Origin: Oscillibacter sp.
GTDB taxonomy: Bacteria > Bacillota > Clostridia > Oscillospirales > Oscillospiraceae
Direction: 5' to 3'
Assembly: GCA_022796315.1 (NCBI GenBank)
Contig: JAAWIL010000015.1
Coordinates: 1 to 20,817 of the forward strand
DNA length: 20,817 bases
Shown piece after piece: positions 6,373-13,595 of the stretch. Below the pieces are notes generated by a model. That model had not been told where the DNA came from. It worked only from the letters and a program-made list of their open reading frames with translations, and made no database searches. A program made the position numbers and the translations under genes. Numbering within the stretch: position 1 is the first letter of the stretch; every line of letters starts with the position of its first letter.

Positions 6373-8367
6373 ATGAACAACAAAAAACTCTCTCATCTGC
6401 TGGAACCAAATTTAAAGCTGTACTTTCTCTGCCTGGCGCTGTTTACCGCCGCTGCCGCCACCGTCAGCTGGGAGCTGGCGCTGGTGGAGGGCCTGGTGAC
6501 GGCGGGGCTGTACGTCTACTCCACCAAGCGCAACCAGAAGCGCCGCCAGGGGATCTTGCAGTATATCGACAAGGTCACCGGCAGCGTGGATACCGCCAGT
6601 AAGTCCACCCTCATCAACTCCCCCCTGCCCATCATGGTCTTCCGGCCGGACACCGGGGAGGTCATCTGGAGCAACGAGAACTTCCTCCAGCTGGCGGGGG
6701 TGCGGGAGCACCTCTTTGAGATGCGGGTGGAGTCCGCCGTGCCCAACTTCCCGGTCCAGTGGCTGCTGGAGGGGAAGCAGGAGTGCCCGGACCGGGTGGA
6801 GATGAACAGCCGCCGCTTCCGGGTCTACGGCAGCCTGGTCCGGGCCAAGGGCCGGGGCGGGGAGCAGAACCTGGTGGCCACCACCTACTGGGTGGACACC
6901 ACCGAGGCCGACCGCCTCTGGGAGACCTACTCCGCCACCCGGCCGGTGATGGCCATCCTGATGCTGGACAACTACGACGATTTGATGAAGGCCTGCGCGG
7001 ATACCCAGCGCAGCGCCATTCTGGCCCAGATTGACGAGCGCCTGGGGGCCTGGGCGGAGTCCGGAAAGGGACTGCTGATGAAAACCGAGCGGGACCGGTA
7101 CTTCTTCCTCTTTGAGGAGTGCCACTACGACCACTTTGTGGCGGACCGCTTCTCCGTGCTGGACGCCATCCGGGACATCCAGGCGGGGGAGGGCGGGCAC
7201 CCCACCCTCTCCATCGGCGTGGGCAAGGACGCCGACAGCATCCCCGAGCTCTACAAGAACGCCTCCCTCTCCCTGGAGATGGCCCTGAGCCGGGGCGGCG
7301 ACCAGGCGGTGGTCCGGAACCGGATGGACTTTGAGTTCTACGGCGGCCGGAGCAAGACCACGGAAAAGCGCACCAAGGTGAAGTCCCGGGTGATGGCCAA
7401 CGCCCTCAGTGAGCTTATGGCGGACGCCAGCGAGATCTACGTCATGGGCCACAGCTACGCCGACATGGACGCCGTGGGCGCCGCCGCGGGCATCTGCTGC
7501 GCCGCCCGGAAGCGGGGCAAGCGCGCCCAGATCGTCATCGACCTGGACAAGAGCGCCGCCGAGGCCCTGCTGGGCAAGCTCCAGGCCCTGCCGGAGTACG
7601 CCGGGACCTTTGTCTCCGGCGGCGACGCCTTTGTAAAGATGCGCCCCGGCGCGCTGCTGGTGGTGGTGGACACCAACCGCCCCGACCTGGTGGAGAGCCA
7701 GCAGGTGCTGGAGAGCTGCAACCGGGTGGCGGTCATCGACCATCACCGCCGTGCGGCCCGCTATATTGAAAACGCCGCCTTCAGCTTCCACGAGCCTTAC
7801 GCCTCCTCCGCCTCAGAGCTGGTGACGGAGCTTTTGCAGTACCTGGTGGAGCCCGCCGACCTTCTGCGGGGGGAGGCGGAGGCGCTGCTGGCCGGCATCG
7901 TGCTGGACACGAAGCGCTTCTCCCAGCGCACCGGCGGCCGGACCTTTGAGGCGGCGGCGTTCCTGCGCCGGGCGGGGGCGGACACGGCGGAGGTCCAGCG
8001 CCTGTTCCAGAACGATCTCAGCGACATGGTGACCCGGTATGACATCATCCGCCGGGCGGAGGTCTACCGGGGCAACATCGCCCTGGCCCTGGTCCCGGAG
8101 GACGGGGTGGACCGGGTGGCGGCGGCCCAGGCCTCCGACGAGCTTTTGACCCTCAAGGGCGTGGCGGCCTCCTTTGTGCTCTACCGCAGCGGCGACGCGG
8201 TGCTGATGTCCGCCCGCTCCCTGGGGGAGATCAACGTCCAGGTAATCCTGGAGGCCCTGGGCGGCGGCGGCAATTCCACCACCGCCGGCGGCCGGGTGGA
8301 GAACGGCGACATCCACGAGGTCCGGGCAAAGCTGGTGGACGCCATCGAGGCCTACTTTGAGAAGTAG
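6373..8367 (+). CDS. gdpP: Cyclic-di-AMP phosphodiesterase, GdpP/YybT family
   Basis: A membrane protein of 664 residues that hydrolyses c-di-AMP to pApA. Two N-terminal membrane helices span about residues 13-50. A PAS-like sensor region (about 80-170) is followed by a degenerate GGDEF domain (about 190-300, with SIGVGKDADS instead of a catalytic GGDEF loop). The DHH phosphodiesterase follows, with motif GHSYADMDAVG at 359-369 and DHHR at 456-459, then a DHHA1 domain to the end. Length and domain order match Bacillus GdpP (about 660). The DHHA1 glycine loop reads GGGGN at 630-634, where I expect GGGGH; see findings. The gene is followed by a small membrane gene and rplI, the same neighbourhood as Bacillus subtilis gdpP-rplI-dnaC. 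The start is the only ATG with a nearby purine-rich site (AGGAAGGGGG). Confidence 0.94.
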   Translation: MNNKKLSHLLEPNLKLYFLCLALFTAAAATVSWELALVEGLVTAGLYVYSTKRNQKRRQGILQYIDKVTGSVDTASKSTLINSPLPIMVFRPDTGEVIWSNENFLQLAGVREHLFEMRVESAVPNFPVQWLLEGKQECPDRVEMNSRRFRVYGSLVRAKGRGGEQNLVATTYWVDTTEADRLWETYSATRPVMAILMLDNYDDLMKACADTQRSAILAQIDERLGAWAESGKGLLMKTERDRYFFLFEECHYDHFVADRFSVLDAIRDIQAGEGGHPTLSIGVGKDADSIPELYKNASLSLEMALSRGGDQAVVRNRMDFEFYGGRSKTTEKRTKVKSRVMANALSELMADASEIYVMGHSYADMDAVGAAAGICCAARKRGKRAQIVIDLDKSAAEALLGKLQALPEYAGTFVSGGDAFVKMRPGALLVVVDTNRPDLVESQQVLESCNRVAVIDHHRRAARYIENAAFSFHEPYASSASELVTELLQYLVEPADLLRGEAEALLAGIVLDTKRFSQRTGGRTFEAAAFLRRAGADTAEVQRLFQNDLSDMVTRYDIIRRAEVYRGNIALALVPEDGVDRVAAAQASDELLTLKGVAASFVLYRSGDAVLMSARSLGEINVQVILEALGGGGNSTTAGGRVENGDIHEVRAKLVDAIEAYFEK

Positions 8368-8385
8368 GCAGGGAGGGACAGGAGC

Positions 8386-8622
8386 ATGAGACACATTGCT
8401 TTGTTTGTGGTGCTCTATGCCCTCGCCCTGGGTGTGACGGGCGTTGCCGTCTGGCTGGGGATGTGGTATCCGCAACTGGGGGCGGCCCTCCTGTTCCTGG
8501 GACTGCCCCTCCTGCCGGCCCTGTCGGCATACGGCCTTTTGCGGCAGGCGGACCAGGGAAGACAGCTCCGGCTCCTGAGGGAGCAGATGCAGGCGCTGGA
8601 GGATCAACAGAAATCAGAATAA
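8386..8622 (+). CDS. Small two-helix membrane protein of unknown function
   Basis: A protein of 78 residues. Two hydrophobic helices (about 5-27 and 31-52) are joined by a short turn. A charged C-terminal helix (about 54-78), rich in Q, L, R and E, could form a coiled coil. GGGAGG and a second GGAG lie ahead of the ATG. The gene starts 18 bp after gdpP and ends 13 bp before rplI, so it is very likely co-transcribed with both. I do not recognise a named family. A membrane partner of GdpP is one possibility suggested only by position. Confidence 0.75.
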   Translation: MRHIALFVVLYALALGVTGVAVWLGMWYPQLGAALLFLGLPLLPALSAYGLLRQADQGRQLRLLREQMQALEDQQKSE

Positions 8623-8635
8623 GGAGAGATAAACC

Positions 8636-9085
8636 ATGAAAGTGATTTTGCAGCAGGATGTGAGAGGCCAGGGGAAGAAGGGCCAGATGGTGGAGGTAGC
8701 GGAGGGCTACGCCCGGAACTTCCTTCTGCCCCGGAAGCTGGCGATTCCCGCCACGGCGGACGCCATCAACACCATGAACCTGAAGGAGAAGGCCCGGAAG
8801 GCCGAGGAGCAGCGTCTCAAAGCCGAGGCGGAGGAGATCGCCGGGAAGCTGAAGGAGTGCCAGGTGAAGCTCACCGCCAAGGCGGGGAGCAACGGGAAGC
8901 TCTTTGGGGCGGTGACCACCAAGGAGATCTCCGACGGGCTCAAGGAGCAGCACCAGCTGGATATCCCCAAGCAGAAGCTGGTGCTGGAGGAGCCCATCAA
9001 GGCGTTTGGAAACTATCAGGTGAAGGCGAAGCTGGGCTTTGAGGTCACCGGGACGGTGTATGTGTCGGTATTTGAGGAAAAATAA
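8636..9085 (+). CDS. rplI: 50S ribosomal protein bL9
   Basis: A protein of 149 residues, the standard bL9 length. It has the N-terminal RNA-binding domain MKVILQQDVRGQGKKGQ with GYARNFLLPRKLA, a long charged connecting helix (about 45-78) and the C-terminal domain containing GSNGKLFGAVTTKEI. It binds 23S rRNA near the L1 stalk. AAGGAGAG at 8621-8628, overlapping the previous stop, lies 7 nt before the ATG. In many Firmicutes dnaB follows directly, but here a 1.25 kb inverted-repeat cassette separates the two. Confidence 0.98.
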   Translation: MKVILQQDVRGQGKKGQMVEVAEGYARNFLLPRKLAIPATADAINTMNLKEKARKAEEQRLKAEAEEIAGKLKECQVKLTAKAGSNGKLFGAVTTKEISDGLKEQHQLDIPKQKLVLEEPIKAFGNYQVKAKLGFEVTGTVYVSVFEEK

Positions 9086-9091
9086 TGAGGG

Positions 9092-9463
9092 CCGGCCTGG
9101 CGGCCGGGGGCGATAGAATCAGCTATGATGATAGCTTGGCATTGCACCCCCCATTTTCTCTTTTCGGTTGCGCCGAAAAGAGAAAACGGGCCGTGCACGG
9201 TCCAAAAGAGAAAAGGCGCTGGGGCGAGAACTTGGCCGCAGGCCAAGTTTCGCCAATGTACGGGGGTTGTTCCCGCCCGGTTTGGGTGCGGACTTGAAAG
9301 CCCCTGCCGGCGCGCGCCGCACCCGGGTCCTTGTAGGAGTCTTGACCCGCGTGTAGAGACTGCCGACGAGGCTGTTGGGTGGTTGACGGACGGCCTCCCC
9401 TCCGCTTTCCGCGCTTCCGCGCTGGCCGGGAGGCTTGGGGGGGGATTGGTTTCGGTGCTTCTA
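9092..9463 (+). repeat. Left long inverted repeat, hairpin-rich
   Basis: About 372 bp, matching the reverse complement of 9981-10342 along its length with small indels. The longest exact block is about 39 bp, around 9176-9214. Internal hairpins are CCGGCC/GGCCGG (9092-9107), AGCTAT/ATAGCT (9121-9136), a 14-bp stem TTTTCTCTTTTCGG/CCGAAAAGAGAAAA (9154-9186) and AACTTGGCC/GGCCAAGTT (9229-9249), plus the palindrome GGCGCGCGCC near 9309. Short open frames across it lack ribosome binding sites. Confidence 0.85.
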
Positions 9464-9685
9464 TTCTTGAGGGGCGGTGAGGCGCAGGCCCGTTTGGACG
9501 CCTAGTGTGAAGGCCGCCGTGGACCAGCGTAACCGTAAGTCGGTCAGGAAATCTATGCAGGATACTTTTTGGTCTGCTGGGACCGATTCCAACAGAGTGA
9601 GCAGAAAGTCTTCCCGGAAAAGCGGGTGATCTTTCAGCTTCGGCAGTGCATAGTAATCAAAAAGCCATTCATGGATGTTTTCCAT
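9461..9685 (-). CDS. Small protein of unknown function, divergent from XRE repressor
   Basis: A predicted protein of 74 residues (starts MENIHEWLFDYY), mostly helical and acidic/hydrophobic, with no signal peptide or membrane helix. GGAGG lies 6 nt before the ATG, and a near-consensus promoter (9718-9746) reads into it. The C-terminal segment AFTLGVQTGLRL faintly resembles the end of small Firmicute proteins grouped as DUF6809, but this is a weak impression and not a firm assignment. The stop codon is the inner edge of the left inverted repeat. Its promoter overlaps two operator-like palindromes, so it is probably repressed by the XRE protein. A toxin, antirepressor or immunity role is possible but unproven. 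Confidence 0.65.
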   Translation of the reverse strand: MENIHEWLFDYYALPKLKDHPLFREDFLLTLLESVPADQKVSCIDFLTDLRLRWSTAAFTLGVQTGLRLTAPQE

Positions 9686-9696
9686 AGGTTACCTCC

Positions 9697-9743
9697 GCAC
9701 AATAAGATTGTGCTATCATCATACACTCAATTAGATTGTGTGT
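9697..9743. promoter_or_regulatory. Paired operators for the XRE repressor
   Basis: Two related palindromes. Site 1 is GCACAAT-aag-ATTGTGC (9697-9713, perfect 7-bp arms). Site 2 is ACACtCAAT-tag-ATTGtGTGT (9723-9743, one mismatch). Both share the half-site CACAAT with a 3-nt spacer, and their centres are 28 bp apart. They overlap the divergent promoter region, as expected for autoregulation by the XRE gene at 9759. The link to that protein is inferred. Confidence 0.7.
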
Positions 9744-9746
9744 CAA
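9718..9746 (-). promoter_or_regulatory. Strong promoter for the divergent small gene
   Basis: Minus strand: perfect TTGACA (9746-9741), a 17-nt spacer and TATGAT (9723-9718). Operator 2 covers the spacer and -35 region, and operator 1 covers the expected start site. For the plus-strand XRE gene only a weak TTGTGC-17-TTAGAT (9708-9736) can be offered. Confidence 0.75.
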
Positions 9747-9758
9747 TAGAGAGGCGCT

Positions 9759-9983
9759 ATGAACCACAAGAATTTAACAATCCTTGGTCAGCGTCTCCGT
9801 GTTCTGCGCCAGGAAGGTGGAGGAACGCAAAGGGACATGGCCGCATATTTAGACTGTACAGTCAGCAATTATCAGAAGATTGAATATGGACAGGTAAACG
9901 TTCCTGCCACCACGCTGGTACTGCTTTCGCAGAAATTCCAAGTGACAACAGACTATCTCTTGGGCCTGTCAGACGAAAGGTAG
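9759..9983 (+). CDS. XRE-family HTH transcriptional regulator
   Basis: A protein of 74 residues consisting of one Cro/CI-type helix-turn-helix domain (about 9-65). The signature runs LRVLRQEGGGTQRDMAAYL, then NYQKIEYGQ, and ends in TTDYLLGLSD, the usual end of this family. It has no sensor domain. A weak AGAGG site lies 5 nt before the ATG. The gene is divergent from the 9461-9685 gene and shares a control region with two matching palindromes, so it is most likely the local repressor. Its stop codon begins the right inverted repeat. Its base composition is poorer in GC than the surrounding genes, suggesting it arrived by transfer. Confidence 0.9.
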   Translation: MNHKNLTILGQRLRVLRQEGGGTQRDMAAYLDCTVSNYQKIEYGQVNVPATTLVLLSQKFQVTTDYLLGLSDER

Positions 9984-10342
9984 AAGCCAATCCACTGCCG
10001 AGCTCCGGGGCAGCGCGGAAGCGCGGAAAGCGGAGGGAGGCCGTCCGACCACCACCCAACAGCCTCCGCCGGAAGTCTCTTCACGCGGGGGAAAACTCCT
10101 ACAAGGGACCCGGTCCGGCGCGCGCCAGCAGGGGCCCGCAAGTCTCTGCCCGGACCGGGCGGGGAGAACCCCCGCACATTGGTAAACTTGACCGGAGGTC
10201 AAGTTTGCCACCAGCGTCTTTTTCTCTTTTGGACCGTGCACGGCCCGTTTTCTCTTTTTCTGCGCCCAGAAAAAGAGAAAATGGGGGGTGCATTGCCCAG
10301 CTATCATCATAGCTGACTCCCCCGCCCCCGGCCGCAGGCCGG
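9981..10342 (-). repeat. Right long inverted repeat, hairpin-rich
   Basis: About 362 bp, the reverse complement of 9092-9463 with scattered differences. The hairpins are conserved: AACTTGACC/GGTCAAGTT (10185-10205), a 15-bp stem TTTTCTCTTTTTCTG/CAGAAAAAGAGAAAA (10248-10281), AGCTAT/ATAGCT (10299-10314) and CCGGCC/GGCCGG (10328-10342). Several differences from the left copy are paired, so the stems are kept. Confidence 0.85.
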
Positions 10343-10361
10343 ACCAAAAAAGGAGGCCTCC

Positions 10362-11714
10362 ATGCCCAACGAGGATATCTTACTAAGACAACTCCCCCAC
10401 TCCCTGGAGGGAGAACAGGCCGTATTAGGCTCAATGCTCATCAATCCCGACTGCGTCAAGGACGTTATGGAAAAACTCCGCCCGGCGGACTTCTACCTGC
10501 GCCAGAACCGGGAGATCTTTGAGACCATCTACTCCATGTTCGTCTACGGCAAGCCCATCGACGGCATTACCGTCTGCGGGGAGATGGAGAAAACCGGCAC
10601 CTATGACGGCCAGACCACCCGGTCCTATCTGGCCCAGCTGATGGAGATCACCCCCACCAGCGCCAACGTCATGGAGTACGCCGCCATCGTGCGGGACAAG
10701 GCCCTGCTGCGGGGCGTGGCCCAGGCGGCGGCGGAGATCACCGCCATGGTCCAGGAGGGCGTGGGCGAGGCCGCAGAGATCCTGGAGGCCGCCGAGCAGA
10801 AGGTCTACGGCGTCCGCCGGGGACAGTCCGCCCAGGACATGGTCCCCCTGCGGCAGGTACTGCCGGAGGTGCTGGACCGGCTCAGCGAAATGAGCGAGAG
10901 CGAAAACCACCTGCCCGGGGTCTCCACTGGCCTCTCCGCCGTGGACCAGAAGATCACGGGGCTGAATAACTCCGACCTCATCCTCCTGGCCGGGCGGCCC
11001 GGCATGGGCAAGACCTCCCTGGGGCTGAACTTCGCCCTGAACGTGGCCCGGGGCACCCGGAAGACCGTGGCGATCTTTTCCCTGGAGATGTCCCGGGAGC
11101 AGCTGACCACCCGGCTTCTCAGCTCCGAGGCCCTGGTGGAGAACGGACGGCTGAAAACCGGAAACCTCCGGGAGACCGACTGGGAGAAGATCGCCGGCGC
11201 CGCCACGGTGCTGAACCAGCTGGATGTGCGCATTGACGACAATCCCCTGCTGAGCGTGGCGGACATGAACGCCAAGTGCCGCCGGCTGGACAATCTGGCC
11301 CTGGTGGTCATCGACTACCTCCAGCTGATGACCTCCGCCGGGGGACAGAGCCGGGGGAGCGAGAACCGCCAGCAGGTGGTGTCTGACATCTCCCGGATGC
11401 TGAAGATCATGGCCAAGGAGCTCAATGTCCCCGTGGTGTGCCTCAGCCAGCTGAGCCGCGCCAACGAGAAGCGGGAGGACAAGCGGCCCATGCTGTCGGA
11501 CCTGCGGGAATCCGGCGCCATCGAGCAGGACGCGGATATTGTTCTCTTTTTGTACCGGGACGATTATTATAACGAGGACTCGGAGAAGCATAATATTGCT
11601 GAGTGCATCGTGGCCAAGAACCGCCACGGCGAGACCGGCAAGGTGGAGCTGCGGTGGATGCCCGAGTACACCACCTTCTCCACCCTGGATACCCGCTATG
11701 ACGACGAGGACTGA
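10362..11714 (+). CDS. dnaB: Replicative DNA helicase DnaB
   Basis: A protein of 450 residues, normal for the family. It is a hexameric ATP-driven helicase that unwinds DNA at the replication fork and recruits primase. The N-terminal DnaB domain (about 8-110, starting LPHSLEGEQAVLGSML) is followed by a linker and a RecA-like ATPase. Walker A is GRPGMGKT at 211-218, Walker B is VVIDYLQL, and a later motif reads LSQLSR...DLRESGAIEQDAD. A strong AGGAGG precedes the ATG. The start lies 19 bp after the right inverted repeat, so its promoter is either inside that repeat or far upstream; I see no convincing one close by. It is the first gene of a tight run with tilS, hpt and ftsH. Confidence 0.97.
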   Translation: MPNEDILLRQLPHSLEGEQAVLGSMLINPDCVKDVMEKLRPADFYLRQNREIFETIYSMFVYGKPIDGITVCGEMEKTGTYDGQTTRSYLAQLMEITPTSANVMEYAAIVRDKALLRGVAQAAAEITAMVQEGVGEAAEILEAAEQKVYGVRRGQSAQDMVPLRQVLPEVLDRLSEMSESENHLPGVSTGLSAVDQKITGLNNSDLILLAGRPGMGKTSLGLNFALNVARGTRKTVAIFSLEMSREQLTTRLLSSEALVENGRLKTGNLRETDWEKIAGAATVLNQLDVRIDDNPLLSVADMNAKCRRLDNLALVVIDYLQLMTSAGGQSRGSENRQQVVSDISRMLKIMAKELNVPVVCLSQLSRANEKREDKRPMLSDLRESGAIEQDADIVLFLYRDDYYNEDSEKHNIAECIVAKNRHGETGKVELRWMPEYTTFSTLDTRYDDED

Positions 11715-11718
11715 CCTG

Positions 11719-13032
11719 ATGCCGGAGGCGGGGGAGCGGGTGCTCTGCGCCGTGTCCGGCGGGCTGGACTCCATGTGTCTGCTGCACCTACTGAGGGCCT
11801 GGTGCCGGGAGCGGGGCGGGACCGTGGCGGCCGCCCACTTCAACCACCGGCTCCGGGAGACGGCGGACCGGGACGAGCGGTTTGTCCGGGAGACCTGCGA
11901 GGCGTGGGGCGTCCCTCTGGCCGTGGGCCGGGGAGAGGTCCGGAGCCTCGCGGAGCGGGAGGGCCGGTCCCTGGAGGAGGCGGGACGGAGCCTGCGGTAC
12001 GGCTTCCTGCGCCGGACGGCGGAGGAGCTGGGCTGTACCCGGATCTACACCGCCCACCACGCCAACGACAACGCGGAAACCCTGCTCTTCCACCTGATCC
12101 GGGGCACGGGGCTCAAGGGCCTGGCGGGGATTCCCCAGCGGCAGGGGAACGTGTACCGCCCCCTGCTGGAGACGGACCGGCGGGAGCTGGAGGCCTACGC
12201 CGCCCGGTGGGAGATCCCCCACATCGAGGACGAGACCAACGCCGACCCGGAGGCCGCCAGCCGGAACTTCCTGCGGCTGCGGGTGATGCCGCTGCTGGAG
12301 GAGCTGAACCCCAGGGCCGTGGAGCACATGACCCGAACCGCCGGAATCCTGGCCCGGGAGGACGAGGCCCTGGAGACGCTGGCGGAGATGGAGAGCTCCA
12401 ACGCCATGAAGCGGCCCGACGGCAGCTGGGCCATGTTCACCGCCACCCTGGAGTCCTGGCCCCGGGCGGCCACGGAGCGGGCAGTCCTCCTGCTGATGGC
12501 GAGAGCCTGCGGACAGCGGCGGGATTTCACCGCCCGGCATGTGCAGGCGGTGCTGGAGCTGAGACCGGGAGGGAGCCTCTCCCTGCCCCACGGGCTGCTG
12601 GTCCGGCGGGAGGGGGACTGCCTCACCTTTGAAAAGACCGCCCCCCTTTCGCCGGGGCGGTCCGCCGGGTTGGGGGAGACCGTGTCCTTTGGGGACTGGA
12701 CCGTGACGCTGGCGGAGGCGCCGGCAAAGGGCGGTTCCTACCGCCTGTTTCTGCCGCCGGGTGCGCCCCTGTCGGTGACCCATTGGCGGAGCGGCGACCG
12801 GATGCGCCTGCCGGGCCAGCGGGGAGCACGGACCCTGAAGCGCCTCTGCGCGGAACGGGGCATTCCCCCTTGGCAGCGGGATGCCCTGCCGGTGCTGCGG
12901 GTGGGAGAGGCCCCTGCCGCCGTGCCGGGCGTGGGGATTGACCAGGAATTCGCGCTGCGGCGGGACGAAGCGGCGGTTTATGTGACCTTTGCAAGAAAGA
13001 AAGACAAGGAGGACGGACGCCATGAACAGTGA
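11719..13032 (+). CDS. tilS: tRNA(Ile)-lysidine synthetase
   Basis: A protein of 437 residues. It converts C34 of the tRNA-Ile CAU anticodon to lysidine, using ATP and lysine, which lets that tRNA read AUA. The PP-loop SGGLDS is at 13-18 and is followed by AAHFNHRLR and TAHHANDNAETLLFHLIRGTGLKGL, typical of TilS. The C-terminal part (about 345-430) with WRSGDRMRLPGQRG and KRLCAERGIPPWQR matches the substrate-binding C-domain. The ATG at 11719, 4 bp after the dnaB stop, was chosen because GAGGA lies 9 nt upstream. Upstream in-frame codons would run through dnaB. It overlaps hpt by 11 bp. Confidence 0.95.
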   Translation: MPEAGERVLCAVSGGLDSMCLLHLLRAWCRERGGTVAAAHFNHRLRETADRDERFVRETCEAWGVPLAVGRGEVRSLAEREGRSLEEAGRSLRYGFLRRTAEELGCTRIYTAHHANDNAETLLFHLIRGTGLKGLAGIPQRQGNVYRPLLETDRRELEAYAARWEIPHIEDETNADPEAASRNFLRLRVMPLLEELNPRAVEHMTRTAGILAREDEALETLAEMESSNAMKRPDGSWAMFTATLESWPRAATERAVLLLMARACGQRRDFTARHVQAVLELRPGGSLSLPHGLLVRREGDCLTFEKTAPLSPGRSAGLGETVSFGDWTVTLAEAPAKGGSYRLFLPPGAPLSVTHWRSGDRMRLPGQRGARTLKRLCAERGIPPWQRDALPVLRVGEAPAAVPGVGIDQEFALRRDEAAVYVTFARKKDKEDGRHEQ

Positions 13033-13573
13033 GATGGAGAGAGACATTTTGAAGGTCCTGGTAACGGAGGAGCAGCTCCGGCGCCGGGTGGAGGAGCTGG
13101 GGGAGGCCCTGTATGAGCGGTTCCGGGGACAGAGACCGCTGTTCCTGGGAGTTTTGAAGGGGTCCTTTGTGTTCATGGCGGACCTGGTGCGGGCCTGCCA
13201 GCTGAAGAGCGACATCGAGTTTATCGCCGTCAGCTCCTATGAGAACGCCACGGTGTCCTCGGGCCGGGTGAAGATCAACCACGATCTCCAGCAGGACATC
13301 ACCGGGCGGCACCTCATTCTTGTGGAGGACATTTTGGACTCCGGCAACACCCTGGCCTTTTTGAAGGAGTACTTCCTGGCCAAGGGGGCCGCGTCCATCA
13401 CCCTGGTGACGCTGCTGGATAAGCCGGCCCGCCGGACCAAGGCCGTGACCGCGGATCTCGCGGGCTTCACGGTGCCGGACGAGTTCGTGGTGGGCTACGG
13501 CCTGGACTATGCCCAGCAGTACCGCAATATCCCCTATATCGGCGTGTTAAAACCCGAGGTCTACGCCGGGTAA
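13022..13573 (+). CDS. hpt: Hypoxanthine-guanine phosphoribosyltransferase
   Basis: A protein of 183 residues for purine salvage: hypoxanthine or guanine plus PRPP gives IMP or GMP and pyrophosphate. It has VLKGSF (44-49), the PRPP-binding loop VEDILDSGNTL (101-111), LLDKPARR (131-138) carrying the base-contact Lys, and VGYGLDYAQQYRNIPYIGVL near the end. The start at 13022 has AAGGAGG 9 nt upstream. An in-frame ATG at 12989 has no such site and lies inside tilS. The tilS-hpt-ftsH order is widely conserved in Firmicutes. Confidence 0.96.
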   Translation: MNSEMERDILKVLVTEEQLRRRVEELGEALYERFRGQRPLFLGVLKGSFVFMADLVRACQLKSDIEFIAVSSYENATVSSGRVKINHDLQQDITGRHLILVEDILDSGNTLAFLKEYFLAKGAASITLVTLLDKPARRTKAVTADLAGFTVPDEFVVGYGLDYAQQYRNIPYIGVLKPEVYAG

Positions 13574-13595
13574 GGGGCAAAGGAGGGAATCCATC

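Larger units (their letters stand above)
9092..10342. mobile_element. Inverted-repeat cassette inserted between rplI and dnaB
   Basis: A 1251-bp unit with a left repeat (9092-9463), a unique core (9464-9980) and a right repeat (9981-10342) that is the reverse complement of the left. Both repeats begin at the outside with CCGGCC hairpins and end at the inside with TAGAAG. That hexamer also supplies the stop codon of each of the two divergent core genes. The core is visibly AT-richer than the flanking genes. There is no transposase or recombinase, and I could not identify a target-site duplication. The unit interrupts the common gdpP-rplI-dnaB order. I infer an acquired, non-autonomous element or a cassette trapped between two repeat copies. 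Confidence 0.65.

Noticed and set aside
9085..9505. Small open frames inside the left and right inverted repeats
   Set aside because: They lack ribosome binding sites, run through hairpins, and the two repeat copies carry indels that break the frames relative to each other.
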